Assembly: GCF_943192915.1 (NCBI RefSeq)
Contig: NZ_CALPCD010000003.1
Coordinates: 172,491 to 236,490, forward strand
From: Anaerotardibacter muris
GTDB taxonomy: Bacteria; Actinomycetota; Coriobacteriia; Coriobacteriales; Eggerthellaceae
Direction of reading: 5' to 3'
DNA: 64,000 nucleotides
Part shown: positions 34,209 to 45,155 of the stretch, piece after piece
How the letters are laid out: each line of letters begins with the position of its first letter
Position numbering within the stretch: the first letter of the stretch is position 1
Notes under the pieces: generated by a model
What the model saw: only the letters and a program-made list of their open reading frames with translations
The model's database searches: none
What the model was told of the DNA's origin: nothing
Program-made: the position numbers and the translations under genes

Positions 34209-34991
34209 TTACCACACCACCTTCGCTGCATCGAAGATCGGACCATCCACGCATGAGCGCTTATATCCATCTACGGTATTGACCACGCACGACAAACATG
34301 CGCCAATACCACAAGCCATGCGCTTCTCGAGCGAAACCCGCGCGGGGATATTCGAATCGAGCGCGATATCGGAAACTATCTTCATCATAGGCTCAGGGCC
34401 GCAGCAAGCAACCAGACCATACTGCTTCGACTTGGCCAGTTCACTGACCACGCCCGTACAGAATCCGTGATAACCGTATGAGCCATCGTCGGTGGCACAG
34501 TAAGGTTCGACTCCCAGCAGTTCTTCGTAAGCTTCGCGAGCAACGAGCGCATCCTTATTCTGCGCACCGAGCACCACATCGACTTGCTTTCCTGCAGCGA
34601 CCAACTGTTGCGCATAGACGAACAAAGGTGCCGCACCTACGCCACCTGCAACGAGCAAGAGCCTATCGTTGCCTTCTGGAACTTCCCAGCAGTTGCCTAC
34701 CGGACCGATGATGTCCACCGAGAAAGGTGCTTCGAGCGCTGCGAGATGCTGCGTGCCTGCACCGACCGTTTGGTAGAGCACGCTCATGGTGCCTGCAGCT
34801 TCATCAACTTGATACACCGAGAAAGGGCGGCGCAAGATGCGCGCATCCATACCAGGGATCTGCACATGGATGAACTGCCCAGGACCCATCGCACAAGCTA
34901 TCTCGCGCGACTGGATATCGAGCAAGAAAAGATTATCAGCGAGCTTACGGTTCGCCACTACCGTGCCGCTACGCTGGAGTATTTCGCACAT
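34209..34991 (-). CDS. pyrK: Dihydroorotate dehydrogenase electron-transfer subunit
   Basis: 260 residues. A ferredoxin-reductase-like N-terminal half shows RRPFSVYQVD (FAD binding) and LLLVAGGVGAAPLFVYAQQL (NAD binding). The C-terminal [2Fe-2S] site is complete: CGIGACLSCVVNT and, 9 residues later, Cys in YKRSCVDGPIFDA. It passes electrons from PyrD to NAD+. It is placed between pyrC and pyrD; the ATG follows GAAGGAG. Confidence 0.95.
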   Translation of the reverse strand: MCEILQRSGTVVANRKLADNLFLLDIQSREIACAMGPGQFIHVQIPGMDARILRRPFSVYQVDEAAGTMSVLYQTVGAGTQHLAALEAPFSVDIIGPVGNCWEVPEGNDRLLLVAGGVGAAPLFVYAQQLVAAGKQVDVVLGAQNKDALVAREAYEELLGVEPYCATDDGSYGYHGFCTGVVSELAKSKQYGLVACCGPEPMMKIVSDIALDSNIPARVSLEKRMACGIGACLSCVVNTVDGYKRSCVDGPIFDAAKVVW

Positions 34992-35072
34992 ATGAACTCC
35001 TTCAGGAAACTCGATGTTCCCATTATAAGGTGGTCTTTCGGGACCATGCCCGTACGATCGAGCGACCGAACA

Positions 35073-36351
35073 TCAAGCAGTGACCACGCCATCTTCGAGC
35101 GTGAGCTTGCCCTTGCAGAACACATCAGTGGGCTTGCCGATAAGCTCGAACCCGATGAAGGGACTATTCTGCGACTTCGAATACATACCGTCGGCTTCCA
35201 CTGTCCATTTCGCCGCAGGATCGAACACGGTGATATCGGCAGTACTACCAGGCTCGAGCGTTACCTGCTCGATACGCAAGATCTTACGTGGATTGATGCA
35301 CATCAGTTCGACCATGCGGTTCAGATCGATATGACCCGCTTCCACAAGATAGGTGTTCACGATGCCGAGCGAGGTCTCAAGACCCGTGATGCCGAAAGGC
35401 GCCAGCTCGAATTCCCGTTCCTTTTCGAATGCTGCATGCGGCGCATGATCGGTCGCGATCACATCTACCGTGCCGTCCTTCACCGCTTCGATGAGCGCCG
35501 CATTGTCGGCTTTGGAGCGTAGCGGCGGGTTCATCTTCAAGTTCGTATCGTAGGTGGTAGTGATGTCTTCATCGCACAAGACGAGATGATGAGGGGTCGC
35601 TTCACACGTGACCGCCACGCCACGCGCTTTGCCATCGCGCACCAGATCAAGACCGTGTGCTGTAGTGAGATGCTGGATATGGATCGGGCAGCCCGTAAGC
35701 TCAGAGAGCACGATATCACGCTGGATCTGGACCTCTTCACCAGCCGCAGGCCAGCCCGCAAGGCCAAGCTTGGTAGAGACGGGGCCTTCATTCACCTGGC
35801 CTTTCCCTACCAGTCCATCATCCTGGCAGTGGCTCATGATGACCTTATCGAACATCTTGGCATAATCCATCACACGTCGCATCATGCCCGCATCCTGGAT
35901 GCCGCGGCCATCATCAGTGAACGCTGCTGCGCCATGAGCGACCATGTCACCCATCTCTGCCAGAGATTCGCCTGCAAGCCCCTTGGTGCATGCACCGGCC
36001 GGATGGACCGTGCAATGGCCTGCCTCATTCGCTTTATCGATCACGTAGTCGATGATAGCTGCTTCATCGGTAACAGGATTCGTATTCGCCATGGAGCAAA
36101 TATCCGTGAAACCACCATGAGCAGCTGCAGCAGTTCCCGTTTCGATGGCCTCTTTGTATTCGAAGCCAGGGTCGCGCAGATGCACATGAACATCCACCAG
36201 ACCAGGTATCGCAACACAACCTTCGCGTTCGAGCACGATCATGTCCTCTGTTGGCGCGATGGATGCTTCGACCTGGGCGATAACGCCATCTTCGATCACG
36301 ATATCGCGCTGAACATCCAAGCCGATAGCAGGATCGACCGCTCGTACTCCT

Positions 36352-36368
<17 letters not shown>
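35073..36368 (-). CDS. pyrC: Dihydroorotase
   Basis: 431 residues, class I dihydroorotase. Metal ligands are in DVHVHLRDPGFEYKE, a later HCQDDGL and HIQHLTTAHG; the catalytic Asp is in IATDHAPHAAFEKE. The enzyme closes carbamoyl-aspartate to dihydroorotate. It starts with GGAGGAGCAAACG before the ATG and overlaps the pyrB end by 17 bases. An 81-base gap without clear hairpin separates it from pyrK. Confidence 0.96.
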
Positions 36369-37995
<1,627 letters not shown>

Positions 37996-38028
37996 CCATT
38001 AAAGGACTGCTCTCATTAAAGCACTATG

Positions 38029-38070
38029 CACCTGCGCGGTCTAGTCTTTTCGGCTGGAGTCGCGCAGGTG
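38029..38070. repeat. Inverted repeat between rsmB and pyrR
   Basis: CACCTGCGCG (38029-38038) and its exact complement CGCGCAGGTG (38061-38070) enclose 22 bases. There is no T run in either direction, so it is not a typical intrinsic terminator. It lies 18 bases after the rsmB stop and may mark the transcript end or a processing site. Confidence 0.6.
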
Positions 38071-38088
38071 GCAGTCGCAGATTCTTGA

Positions 38089-39495
38089 CTATCGGGCCTT
38101 ACGCCTGAGCAAGGCAGCGAAATGCAGGTCGGGGCCATGAGGCGTGATAGGGGTATTGAAGAATACTGTTCCATCGGCCCCAATAGCAACAGTTTCGAAT
38201 ACCGCTCCCACGGAAGAACCCAAGAAGCGCTCGATCACCTGCTCGTTCTCTTCCTTGAAGATGGTGCACGTAGAATAGAGCAGCGAACCTTCAGGCTTCA
38301 CCAGTGTGCAAGCTTGCTCGAGCATCGCTTGACCGATCTTGGCAAGCGATGTGGAATCCTCTTCGCCAAGGCGTGCTTTGATCTCAGGGTGGCGGCGTAA
38401 GGTACCAACCCCTGTGCAGGGCGCATCGATGAACACAAGATCGAAGGTTCCTGGTTCTTGCGGGAACGGCGTAGTGGCATCATGAACGAGCGCCTGGGTG
38501 ATGGTCCCGCCTGCACGCTCTATGCGCGCTTCAAGCTGCTCGATCTTCTTCGGTTTCACATCTACGACCTCATAGGCCTCGAAAGACACGCCGCGCAGCG
38601 CACAAAGGCTCTGCAGCTGAAGCGTCTTCGTGCCGCGGCCAGCCCCTATCTCGAGCACGCGCGCATTCGTTCGCGGAACAAGGCTTGCGGCAAGCGAGGT
38701 GATGCTCTGTGCAGAAAGATCCGAAACAACGATCTTATCTTCTTCGAGCAGGGTAAGAAACGCTGGATCGCCCACGTTGCCACGATCGACAAGCTGAAAG
38801 ATAGCAGCTTGATCTGGGCTATCCAGCGCAATGAGCGATTCGCAGGTATTGAATTCGATCTTGGCAGCTTCCAGGAAGCGAACAAGTTCGCCACTTGTCA
38901 TCCTACAAGCGTTCGGTGTGAACCATATGGGTGCCGCCTGAAGCGATCCTCTCATCAAACTAAGCGCATTGTTCGTGCCGATATCTTTCTCGATCGCACG
39001 AGAGAGCCACGCAGGAAATCCATAGTAGAGCGTAGCGGCTTCGAGCGAGCATGTCGGGTCGCCGTAAGGGAATCGAGACCTCTCTTCCACGATGCGATGC
39101 AAGACGAAGTTCGCAACACCCGTTGCGCGCGGGGCTACCTGACGAACCAGCTCAACACCCTGGTCTACCGCAGCGTGTTCTTCTTTGCCAAGATAAAGGA
39201 TCTCGTAAGCGGCAATGCGCAATGCATCGCGCACGTCATCTTTGATATCTCGAGGAGAACGAAGCACCTCATCGATGACAGCATCAAGTGTGGTTTGCAA
39301 CGAAACCACACCTTGAGCGAGCAGATGCGCAAAAGCTCTATCTGACGCTTCAAGCTGAAATCGAGAGAATATCTGCGGTGCAAGCCCTGACAGATAGGCA
39401 TTTTGTTCGCGCACGGCCCTTGCCAATGCAAGAGCTGCTCTTCGAGCAGGAGTTGCCTTCGATGCATCACGGGCGTGCCTACGCTTAGTTGTCAT
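38089..39495 (-). CDS. rsmB: 16S rRNA (cytosine-967-C5)-methyltransferase RsmB
   Basis: 468 residues from the ATG at 39493-39495 after GGAG, overlapping fmt by 11 bases. An N-terminal NusB-like domain (ARRAALALARAVREQNAYLS...VDQGVELVRQVAPRATGVANFVLHRI) is followed by the Rossmann methyltransferase with RVLEIGAGRGTKTLQL, FIDAPCTGVGTLRRHPEIK and LYSTCTIFKEENEQV, the two cysteines of RNA m5C enzymes. def-fmt-rsmB is a common operon. Confidence 0.93.
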   Translation of the reverse strand: MTTKRRHARDASKATPARRAALALARAVREQNAYLSGLAPQIFSRFQLEASDRAFAHLLAQGVVSLQTTLDAVIDEVLRSPRDIKDDVRDALRIAAYEILYLGKEEHAAVDQGVELVRQVAPRATGVANFVLHRIVEERSRFPYGDPTCSLEAATLYYGFPAWLSRAIEKDIGTNNALSLMRGSLQAAPIWFTPNACRMTSGELVRFLEAAKIEFNTCESLIALDSPDQAAIFQLVDRGNVGDPAFLTLLEEDKIVVSDLSAQSITSLAASLVPRTNARVLEIGAGRGTKTLQLQSLCALRGVSFEAYEVVDVKPKKIEQLEARIERAGGTITQALVHDATTPFPQEPGTFDLVFIDAPCTGVGTLRRHPEIKARLGEEDSTSLAKIGQAMLEQACTLVKPEGSLLYSTCTIFKEENEQVIERFLGSSVGAVFETVAIGADGTVFFNTPITPHGPDLHFAALLRRKAR

Positions 39496-40435
39496 GAGTG
39501 CTCCATGAAACATCGCCGCGCTTCACGCCTTGCAAGCCAGCTGCGAAATCGCGCGCGAGCATCTGCTTCTTTCCTGCAGGGTGCACCTCGAGCACTTCAA
39601 GAGCGCCATTACTGAATCCAAGATAGAGCTTCTTGGCAACGAAAAGAACTTGACCAGCTGCGATATCCTGCACCTGATCAGGGGGGTCCACTGGCAGAGC
39701 AGCCTTGACCAGCGTTATTTCTTTTCCGCCTATAACGCACTTCGCGGGATGATTCTCGCTCGATGCGCGTACTGCACGAAGCGCTGCATCGCGCTGCATT
39801 TCAGGCACCAGGTCAAGTTCGCCCTTCTCGATCTTATGCGCGTAGGTGACCTGAGCTTCGTCCTGAACGGTCCAGGCGATGTTACCCGCCTCAAGACCAT
39901 CCAAAGCCTCGATGAGCGCTTCGCCACCCAGCTCAGCTAAAGCTTCCGTGAATTCAGGCGCAGTCTGACCATGGTTAGGGACTGCCTTCACCAAGCAAAA
40001 ATCGCCCGTATCCAAACCAGCTTCCATATGCATGATGCATACACCAAGCTGTGCATCATCAGCCAAAATCGCACGTTCGATAGGAGCGGCACCGCGCCAG
40101 CGTGGCAACAAAGAACCATGAACATTCAGGCAGCCATATCTTGGCAGATCGATAACCTCTTCGGGCAGCAAGACTCCGTAAGCAGCCACGCACACCACGT
40201 CAGGTTCAAGGCTCTTGAGCTGATTAAGAGCATCATTGTCCTTGAAAGTCGCATATTCGAATACCGGGATGTCGTGATCGAGGGCGCACATCTTCACAGG
40301 GCTTGGGTCAAGCTTCTTGCCGCGGGAGCGGACCGCATCAGGCTGAGTGAATACGCCAACCACATCCTTGGACTGAGCCAGACGCTCAAGGATGATGGCC
40401 GCAAAACGCGGAGTTCCCATGAATACGATGCGCAT
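39485..40435 (-). CDS. fmt: Methionyl-tRNA formyltransferase
   Basis: 316 residues. MRIVFMGTPRFAAIILERL starts the folate-binding domain; the catalytic block VHGSLLPRWRGAAPIERAILADD and MHMEAGLDTGD with the conserved Asn/His/Asp set are present; a C-terminal OB domain binds tRNA (VLFVAKKLYLGFSNGALEVLEVHPAGKK). It formylates initiator Met-tRNA. It lies 41 bases after def and overlaps rsmB. Confidence 0.96.
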   Translation of the reverse strand: MRIVFMGTPRFAAIILERLAQSKDVVGVFTQPDAVRSRGKKLDPSPVKMCALDHDIPVFEYATFKDNDALNQLKSLEPDVVCVAAYGVLLPEEVIDLPRYGCLNVHGSLLPRWRGAAPIERAILADDAQLGVCIMHMEAGLDTGDFCLVKAVPNHGQTAPEFTEALAELGGEALIEALDGLEAGNIAWTVQDEAQVTYAHKIEKGELDLVPEMQRDAALRAVRASSENHPAKCVIGGKEITLVKAALPVDPPDQVQDIAAGQVLFVAKKLYLGFSNGALEVLEVHPAGKKQMLARDFAAGLQGVKRGDVSWSTHDN

Positions 40436-40476
40436 GACGTTGTGCCCCTACCCTATCCTCGTGTTCGAAGCAGAAC

Positions 40477-41019
40477 TTAAGAGACTTCGCCTGGGCGAGC
40501 GCCACGTGCGATAGCATCTTGATATTCATGCAGAGCTTTCACCTTGTTGATGGGGCTGCAGGCTTCGAAGAGCGTGATGCCGTTCAAGTGGTCGATCTCG
40601 TGCTGCAGGCAGCGACCTAGCAGTCCGTCGCTCTCGATCAGGCATTCGTTCCCATCCAGATCGAAATAGCGTACGCGCGCGAACGGCTGGCGCGTAACGG
40701 GCACACTTATTCCGGGAACCGAAAGGCAGCCTTCCCCTTCTTCAACTGGATCGCCTTCAAGAGCGACGATCTCAGGGTTCACCAGAAAGATAGGATCGGG
40801 CTCTTCTTCAGGGTCGTTGCAATCGATGACCACCAATCGTTTCAAAATGCCAACTTGAGGAGCTGCGATGCCACATCCATTGTTCTTGTACATGGTGGCA
40901 GCCATGCGGTTAGCAAGCTTCTTCAAGGATCTATCATTCAGATCGCACTCTTCACAAACGGTCAACAAACCAGGGTCTGGTGCAGTGACGATATTCAAGG
41001 TCTTCAACGTCTCATCCAA
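40477..41019 (-). CDS. def: Peptide deformylase
   Basis: 180 residues. The three motifs are NGCGIAAPQVGI, EGEGCLSVPG and LQHEIDHLNGI, which supply the Gln, the Cys and the two His of the metal site with the catalytic Glu. It removes the formyl group from nascent proteins. First gene of def-fmt-rsmB; the upstream AAGATTGG is a weak ribosome binding site. Confidence 0.96.
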   Translation of the reverse strand: MDETLKTLNIVTAPDPGLLTVCEECDLNDRSLKKLANRMAATMYKNNGCGIAAPQVGILKRLVVIDCNDPEEEPDPIFLVNPEIVALEGDPVEEGEGCLSVPGISVPVTRQPFARVRYFDLDGNECLIESDGLLGRCLQHEIDHLNGITLFEACSPINKVKALHEYQDAIARGARPGEVS

Positions 41020-41105
41020 TCTTGGTCGAAAGCGGTTTCATGAACGGAGCAGCGAAAATGCGCTTCCGGGTGGTATTTCGCGCCTAGTATAGCAAGAAGT
41101 TATCG

Positions 41106-42956
41106 CTATTGTGTGATTTCGGGATCGATATGTCTATTTCGCAGCGAATTCAGATCACCCTGGATGGCTACGATGGTCTTGAACAGCTCATCGCGTTCTT
41201 CTGAGGTGAGGTGGTCAGAATTCTTGAGCTGGCTGGTCATCTCTTCGACTGTTTCTTCAAGATCGCCGATGGTCAGATCATCTGAGAGATACTTGAGCGA
41301 ATCATAGGCCGAAGTGGTTCCCTGCACGACCGAAGAGGTGAGCACTTTCGAAGCATACGCATTTCGCTGCTGAGCCTGAAGAAGAACATCGGCCACGGTG
41401 ATGGTGGGGTTCGCGGACAAGATGTCCACCAAAAGTTCTGCGAGCTGCTGATGGACGCTCTCATGCCAATGGGTCTGCAGAAGAGCACTATAGAAATCAG
41501 GGGCCATAGCGGGATTCTGTGCGACCAGGCTCAAGAATTCACGTTCGCTGCGCAAACGATTACGTTCTGCAACACTGAGCACGCGAGGGGCCTGCTGCGG
41601 CTGAGCTTGGGCTTGCTGGTCGTCATAGGTTCGCTGCGGACGCAGCGTGGATAGCTGATCGATGACCATCTGCTCTGCAACATGGACCGCACCCGCAATA
41701 TAGACCGCATATTCATTCGCCAGGATGGAGTCTTTGATGGGCGCCAACACCGAAAGCGCTTCTTGAACAGCACGTGCCTTGTTCTCGGGGCGCGAGATGT
41801 CGAAACGTGCGATGCGGCGGTCGATGCCGTATTTGAGGAGAGGAGAAGCGCTATCGAGCAATTCTTGCATCGCTTCAGCGCCTGCTGCTTTCACGTACTC
41901 AGCTGGATCCATATTGTCTGGGATGGTTGCGGCATATAAGTCGATGCGCATGATGCCCGCTTCAGGGGTCATGGATGAATCGATGAACTCAAGTGCGCGA
42001 TCGGCCGCGCGCTGACCTGCTGCATCGCCATCGAACAAATAGATGATCTTGGATTTCGCGTGATGCGAAAGAATGCGGATATGTTGGCGCGTCAGCGAAG
42101 TTCCGAGCGTGGCGACACTGTTGGTGAAACCTGCTTCATGCAATGCGATAACATCCGTGTAGCCCTCTACGATCACCGCAACTCCCGTAGAGGCCATGGT
42201 CTTCTTCGCCTTATCAAGTCCGTAGAGGACTTCGGATTTGTGGAAGATGGGGGTCTCGCCCGAATTAAGGTATTTCGGCTCACCCTGATCGATCACGCGA
42301 CCACCAAAGGCGATGCATTCCCCTTTCACATCATTGATAGGAAACATCACGCGGTTGAAGAATCGATCGTTAAGATCGCCCCCATTGCGCCCACGAACAG
42401 CCACGTTCGCAGAGACCATCTCTTCTGCGGTGAAACCCTTGGATCGCAAATGATTCACAAGCCTGCGCCTACCGGGAGCAAAGCCCAAGTTCCATGTTTT
42501 AGGCACTGATCCACCTAGATCGCGCCCAGATAGATACGTTCGCGCTGCCTGAGCCTCAGGGGAATCTTCGCGCATCAGCAAAAGATGATAGAAAGCAGCG
42601 GTCTCGCGACATACATCACGCAAACGCCCACGCTTGCTCGAGGTACGTCGATCTGCCTCGCTTTCATGCAATTCGATGTTCGCACGGCGCGCAAGGAAAC
42701 GGACCGCATCAACGAAACCTACGTCATCCATCTTCTGGATGTAAGAGATGATGTCACCACCTTCGCCACAGCCAAAGCAATGCCAGGTCTGAGTGGAAGG
42801 ATCGATCTTGCACGAAGGGGTCTTCTCTTGATGGAACGGACAACAACACCAGAAATCACGCCCCTTGCGCTGCACGCGCGTGCGCTCAGAGAATAGCTCG
42901 ACCAGATCGTTCGCGTCGCGAACCTGGCGGATATCTTCCTCAGAAAATACGGGCAT
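41106..42956 (-). CDS. dnaG: DNA primase
   Basis: 616 residues. Zinc-binding domain CPFHQEKTPSC...WHCFGCGEGGDIISYI sits at residues 38-75. The RNA polymerase/TOPRIM core shows FGGRVIDQGEPKYLNSGETPIFHKSEVLYGL, VIVEGYTDVIALHEAGF and YLFDGDAAGQRAADRAL. A C-terminal helicase-interaction region follows. It makes primers at the replication fork. Monocistronic here; it is divergent from the lpd cluster, so the 126-base gap must carry promoters for both. Confidence 0.96.
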   Translation of the reverse strand: MPVFSEEDIRQVRDANDLVELFSERTRVQRKGRDFWCCCPFHQEKTPSCKIDPSTQTWHCFGCGEGGDIISYIQKMDDVGFVDAVRFLARRANIELHESEADRRTSSKRGRLRDVCRETAAFYHLLLMREDSPEAQAARTYLSGRDLGGSVPKTWNLGFAPGRRRLVNHLRSKGFTAEEMVSANVAVRGRNGGDLNDRFFNRVMFPINDVKGECIAFGGRVIDQGEPKYLNSGETPIFHKSEVLYGLDKAKKTMASTGVAVIVEGYTDVIALHEAGFTNSVATLGTSLTRQHIRILSHHAKSKIIYLFDGDAAGQRAADRALEFIDSSMTPEAGIMRIDLYAATIPDNMDPAEYVKAAGAEAMQELLDSASPLLKYGIDRRIARFDISRPENKARAVQEALSVLAPIKDSILANEYAVYIAGAVHVAEQMVIDQLSTLRPQRTYDDQQAQAQPQQAPRVLSVAERNRLRSEREFLSLVAQNPAMAPDFYSALLQTHWHESVHQQLAELLVDILSANPTITVADVLLQAQQRNAYASKVLTSSVVQGTTSAYDSLKYLSDDLTIGDLEETVEEMTSQLKNSDHLTSEERDELFKTIVAIQGDLNSLRNRHIDPEITQ

Positions 42957-43082
42957 GAATCTATTTCACTCTCTAAGCTTATACAGTATGATGCACTTAA
43001 GTCGTATATATCTCGTATGTATTTTAGTGTATATCACGGCTTGCGCGCTCGGCAGATTCTCGAGCGCACGAAAGGTGCGGTT

Positions 43083-43463
43083 ATGCCACGGAGCTGGGTT
43101 TATGAACATCCGATCGGAACGCTCGATCTGAGCGTTCAGCACCTTGGCGCGCATCTGGTCGTCTGCATCTCTGGTAGCGATGTTCCCCACATAGGAAGCG
43201 TGGTGCTCGCAACACCGCGTCCTTCTCTTTCAGGCTCAGGGGCGAGCGCAACTTCTTCAGTGTTGAATCGCATTGGTCACAAAGACGAATTCGTTGGACG
43301 CATCGTTGCTGAAGTGCTCGCTTCACAACTCGATACGGTAGTTTGCTGCGTGTGCGGGGTCCACAAGGATGATGCGAGCGCAGACCAGATCGCAGCCTGT
43401 GCGCCCCTTGGTGACGAACTGGCGGCTTTCTTGCTCGAACGCATCCCTCACAACACCGCATAG
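43083..43463 (+). CDS. lpdD: LpdD-like prenylated-flavin decarboxylase accessory protein
   Basis: 126 residues from the ATG at 43083 after AAAGGTG; the frame is open 22 codons upstream. The text HIGSVVLATPRPSLSGSGASATSSVLNRIGHKDEFVGRIVAEVLA resembles the small LpdD/VdcD family encoded beside UbiD-type phenolic acid decarboxylases, with the near-invariant RPSL, SATSS-LN and GHKDE segments. Its role is described as helping the flavin cofactor or the decarboxylase; the mechanism is not settled. It is the first of three plus-strand genes lpdD-lpdC-lpdB in a region otherwise read from the minus strand. Confidence 0.75.
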   Translation: MPRSWVYEHPIGTLDLSVQHLGAHLVVCISGSDVPHIGSVVLATPRPSLSGSGASATSSVLNRIGHKDEFVGRIVAEVLASQLDTVVCCVCGVHKDDASADQIAACAPLGDELAAFLLERIPHNTA

Positions 43464-43583
43464 ATCAACGTCGCCTCTCTGAGCGACCTCGTCCCCCTGC
43501 TTTATCCGCGAGATCATTCACGACCCCATCCACGACCTCATCGACCACAAGCCACCCAACCACCACGATCGAAAGGCTCTACC

Positions 43584-45044
43584 ATGAACAAGATCCACGA
43601 CCTGAGAAGCGCGATCGATTTTCTCAAGACCCAACCAGGCCAGCTTATCGAGACTGATGTTGAAGTGGACCCGAACGCTGAACTATGTGGTGTTTATCGT
43701 CATATCGGCGCAGGTGGTACGGTACAACGACCTACGAAGACCGGACCAGCTATGATCTTCAACAACATCAAGGGCCACCCCGATGCTCGCGTATTGATCG
43801 GCCTCTTGGCAAGTCGAAAGCGTGCAGCAGAGCTCATCGGAGTCGAACCTGACCGCATCGCTTACGCGCTCAACGATGCCGTGAACCATCCTATCGAGCC
43901 GCGCTATCTTGGTGCTGAAGATGCCAAATGCCAGGAGGTCGTTCATTTGGCCACTGAAGAAGGTTTTGACGTGCGCAAGCTTGTTCCTGCGCCCACGAAT
44001 ACGCCCGAAGATGCTGGCCCCTACATCACCTTCGGCATGTGCTATGCAACTGACCCTGAAACTGGTGAACACGATGTCACCATCCATCGCCTGTGCTTAC
44101 AGAGCGCAGATGAGATATCCATCTACATGGTGCCAGGCGCGCGCCATATCGGCGCATTCTACGAAAAGGCCGAGAAGCTCGGTAAACCACTCCCTATCTC
44201 GATCAGCATAGGCGTGGATCCCGCGATCGAATTGGCAACCTGTTTCGAACCGCCCACCACTCCGCTCGGCTACGACGAGCTAACCGTTGCAGGCGCACTG
44301 CGCGGTGAAGGCGTGGGGCTCGTTCCTTGCCTTACCATCGATGAGCACTGCATCGGGCATGCTGAATATGTGATCGAAGGCGAACTGCTTCCTGGTGTGC
44401 GTGTCGAAGAGGACCAGAATACCCACACAGGCAAAGCGATGCCTGAATTCCCTGGCTACACAGGTCCCGCGAATCCATCGCTTCCCATCATCAAAGTGAA
44501 GGCTGTGACCACGCGCAAGGACCCCATCATGCAAACCTGCATCGGGCCGTCCGAAGAGCACGTCTCGCTCGCAGGCATTCCTACTGAAGCCAGCATCATC
44601 CAACTGATCGAAGCTGCCATGCCGGGGCGCCTGGCGAATGTCTACTGCGCAAGCCCTGGCGGTGGCAAGTTCATGGCCGTGCTCCAGGTGCGCAAGGACC
44701 AGCCGTCTGACGAGGGTCGCCAGCGCCAGATGGCACTGCTCGCGTTCTCAGCGTTCAGCGAGTTGAAGCATGTATTCTTGGTCGATGAAGACGTGGATCC
44801 CTTCGACATGAACGACGTGCTCTGGGCGATGAACACCCGATTCCAAGGTGATGCCGATATCATCACGATCCCTGGCGTGCGTACGCATCCGCTCGACCCT
44901 TCGAACGATCCGTGCATGTCGCCTTCCATCAGGGATCATGGCATTGCCTGTAAGACCATCTTCGATTGCACGGTCCCCTATGCCGAAAAGGATCGCTTCC
45001 AACGCGCCCAGTTCATGGATGTCGACCCCACCCATTGGCTCTAG
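43584..45044 (+). CDS. lpdC: UbiD-family non-oxidative hydroxyarylic acid decarboxylase (LpdC-like)
   Basis: 486 residues, start seven bases after GAAAGG. It follows the LpdC (gallate/protocatechuate decarboxylase) pattern from end to end, by recall of the family: ETDVEVDPNAELCGVYRHIGAGGTVQRPT, PGARHIGAFYEKAE, FEPPTTPLGYDELTVAGA, HTGKAMPEFPGYTG, IGPSEEHVSLAGIPTEASI and AFSAFSELKHVFLVDEDVD, with a terminal FERAQFM-like RFQRAQFM. The enzyme uses prenylated FMN made by UbiX (encoded two genes on). The exact substrate (gallate, protocatechuate, 4-hydroxybenzoate) cannot be read from sequence. Cytoplasmic oligomer. Confidence 0.88.
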   Translation: MNKIHDLRSAIDFLKTQPGQLIETDVEVDPNAELCGVYRHIGAGGTVQRPTKTGPAMIFNNIKGHPDARVLIGLLASRKRAAELIGVEPDRIAYALNDAVNHPIEPRYLGAEDAKCQEVVHLATEEGFDVRKLVPAPTNTPEDAGPYITFGMCYATDPETGEHDVTIHRLCLQSADEISIYMVPGARHIGAFYEKAEKLGKPLPISISIGVDPAIELATCFEPPTTPLGYDELTVAGALRGEGVGLVPCLTIDEHCIGHAEYVIEGELLPGVRVEEDQNTHTGKAMPEFPGYTGPANPSLPIIKVKAVTTRKDPIMQTCIGPSEEHVSLAGIPTEASIIQLIEAAMPGRLANVYCASPGGGKFMAVLQVRKDQPSDEGRQRQMALLAFSAFSELKHVFLVDEDVDPFDMNDVLWAMNTRFQGDADIITIPGVRTHPLDPSNDPCMSPSIRDHGIACKTIFDCTVPYAEKDRFQRAQFMDVDPTHWL

Positions 45045-45049
45045 ATCCA

Positions 45050-45137
45050 TCCCGGACACTTCGGGGACAGGTCCCAAAGTGTCCGGGACAGTTTCGGACC
45101 TGTCCCCATTTTGTCCAGGACAGTTTGGGGACAGGCC
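45050..45137. repeat. GGGGACAGG/CCTGTCCCC repeat cluster between lpdC and lpdB
   Basis: The 111-base gap is filled by repeats. GGGGACAGGTCC (45063-45074) and its exact complement GGACCTGTCCCC (45096-45107) form a 12-bp stem; units GTGTCCGGGACAG and TTTGTCCAGGACAG lie between and after, and GGGGACAGG recurs at 45128-45136. The same units are found at 22928 and 45746. Confidence 0.85.
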
Positions 45138-45155
45138 AGATGAATGAGAGGAACT

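Noticed and set aside
38458..39345. Plus-strand open frame of 295 codons opposite rsmB
   Set aside because: Antisense to rsmB, no recognisable domain.
43045..43067. GCGCTC/GAGCGC inverted repeat before lpdD
   Set aside because: Six-base arms with an 11-base gap are common by chance at this composition; no promoter context supports an operator.
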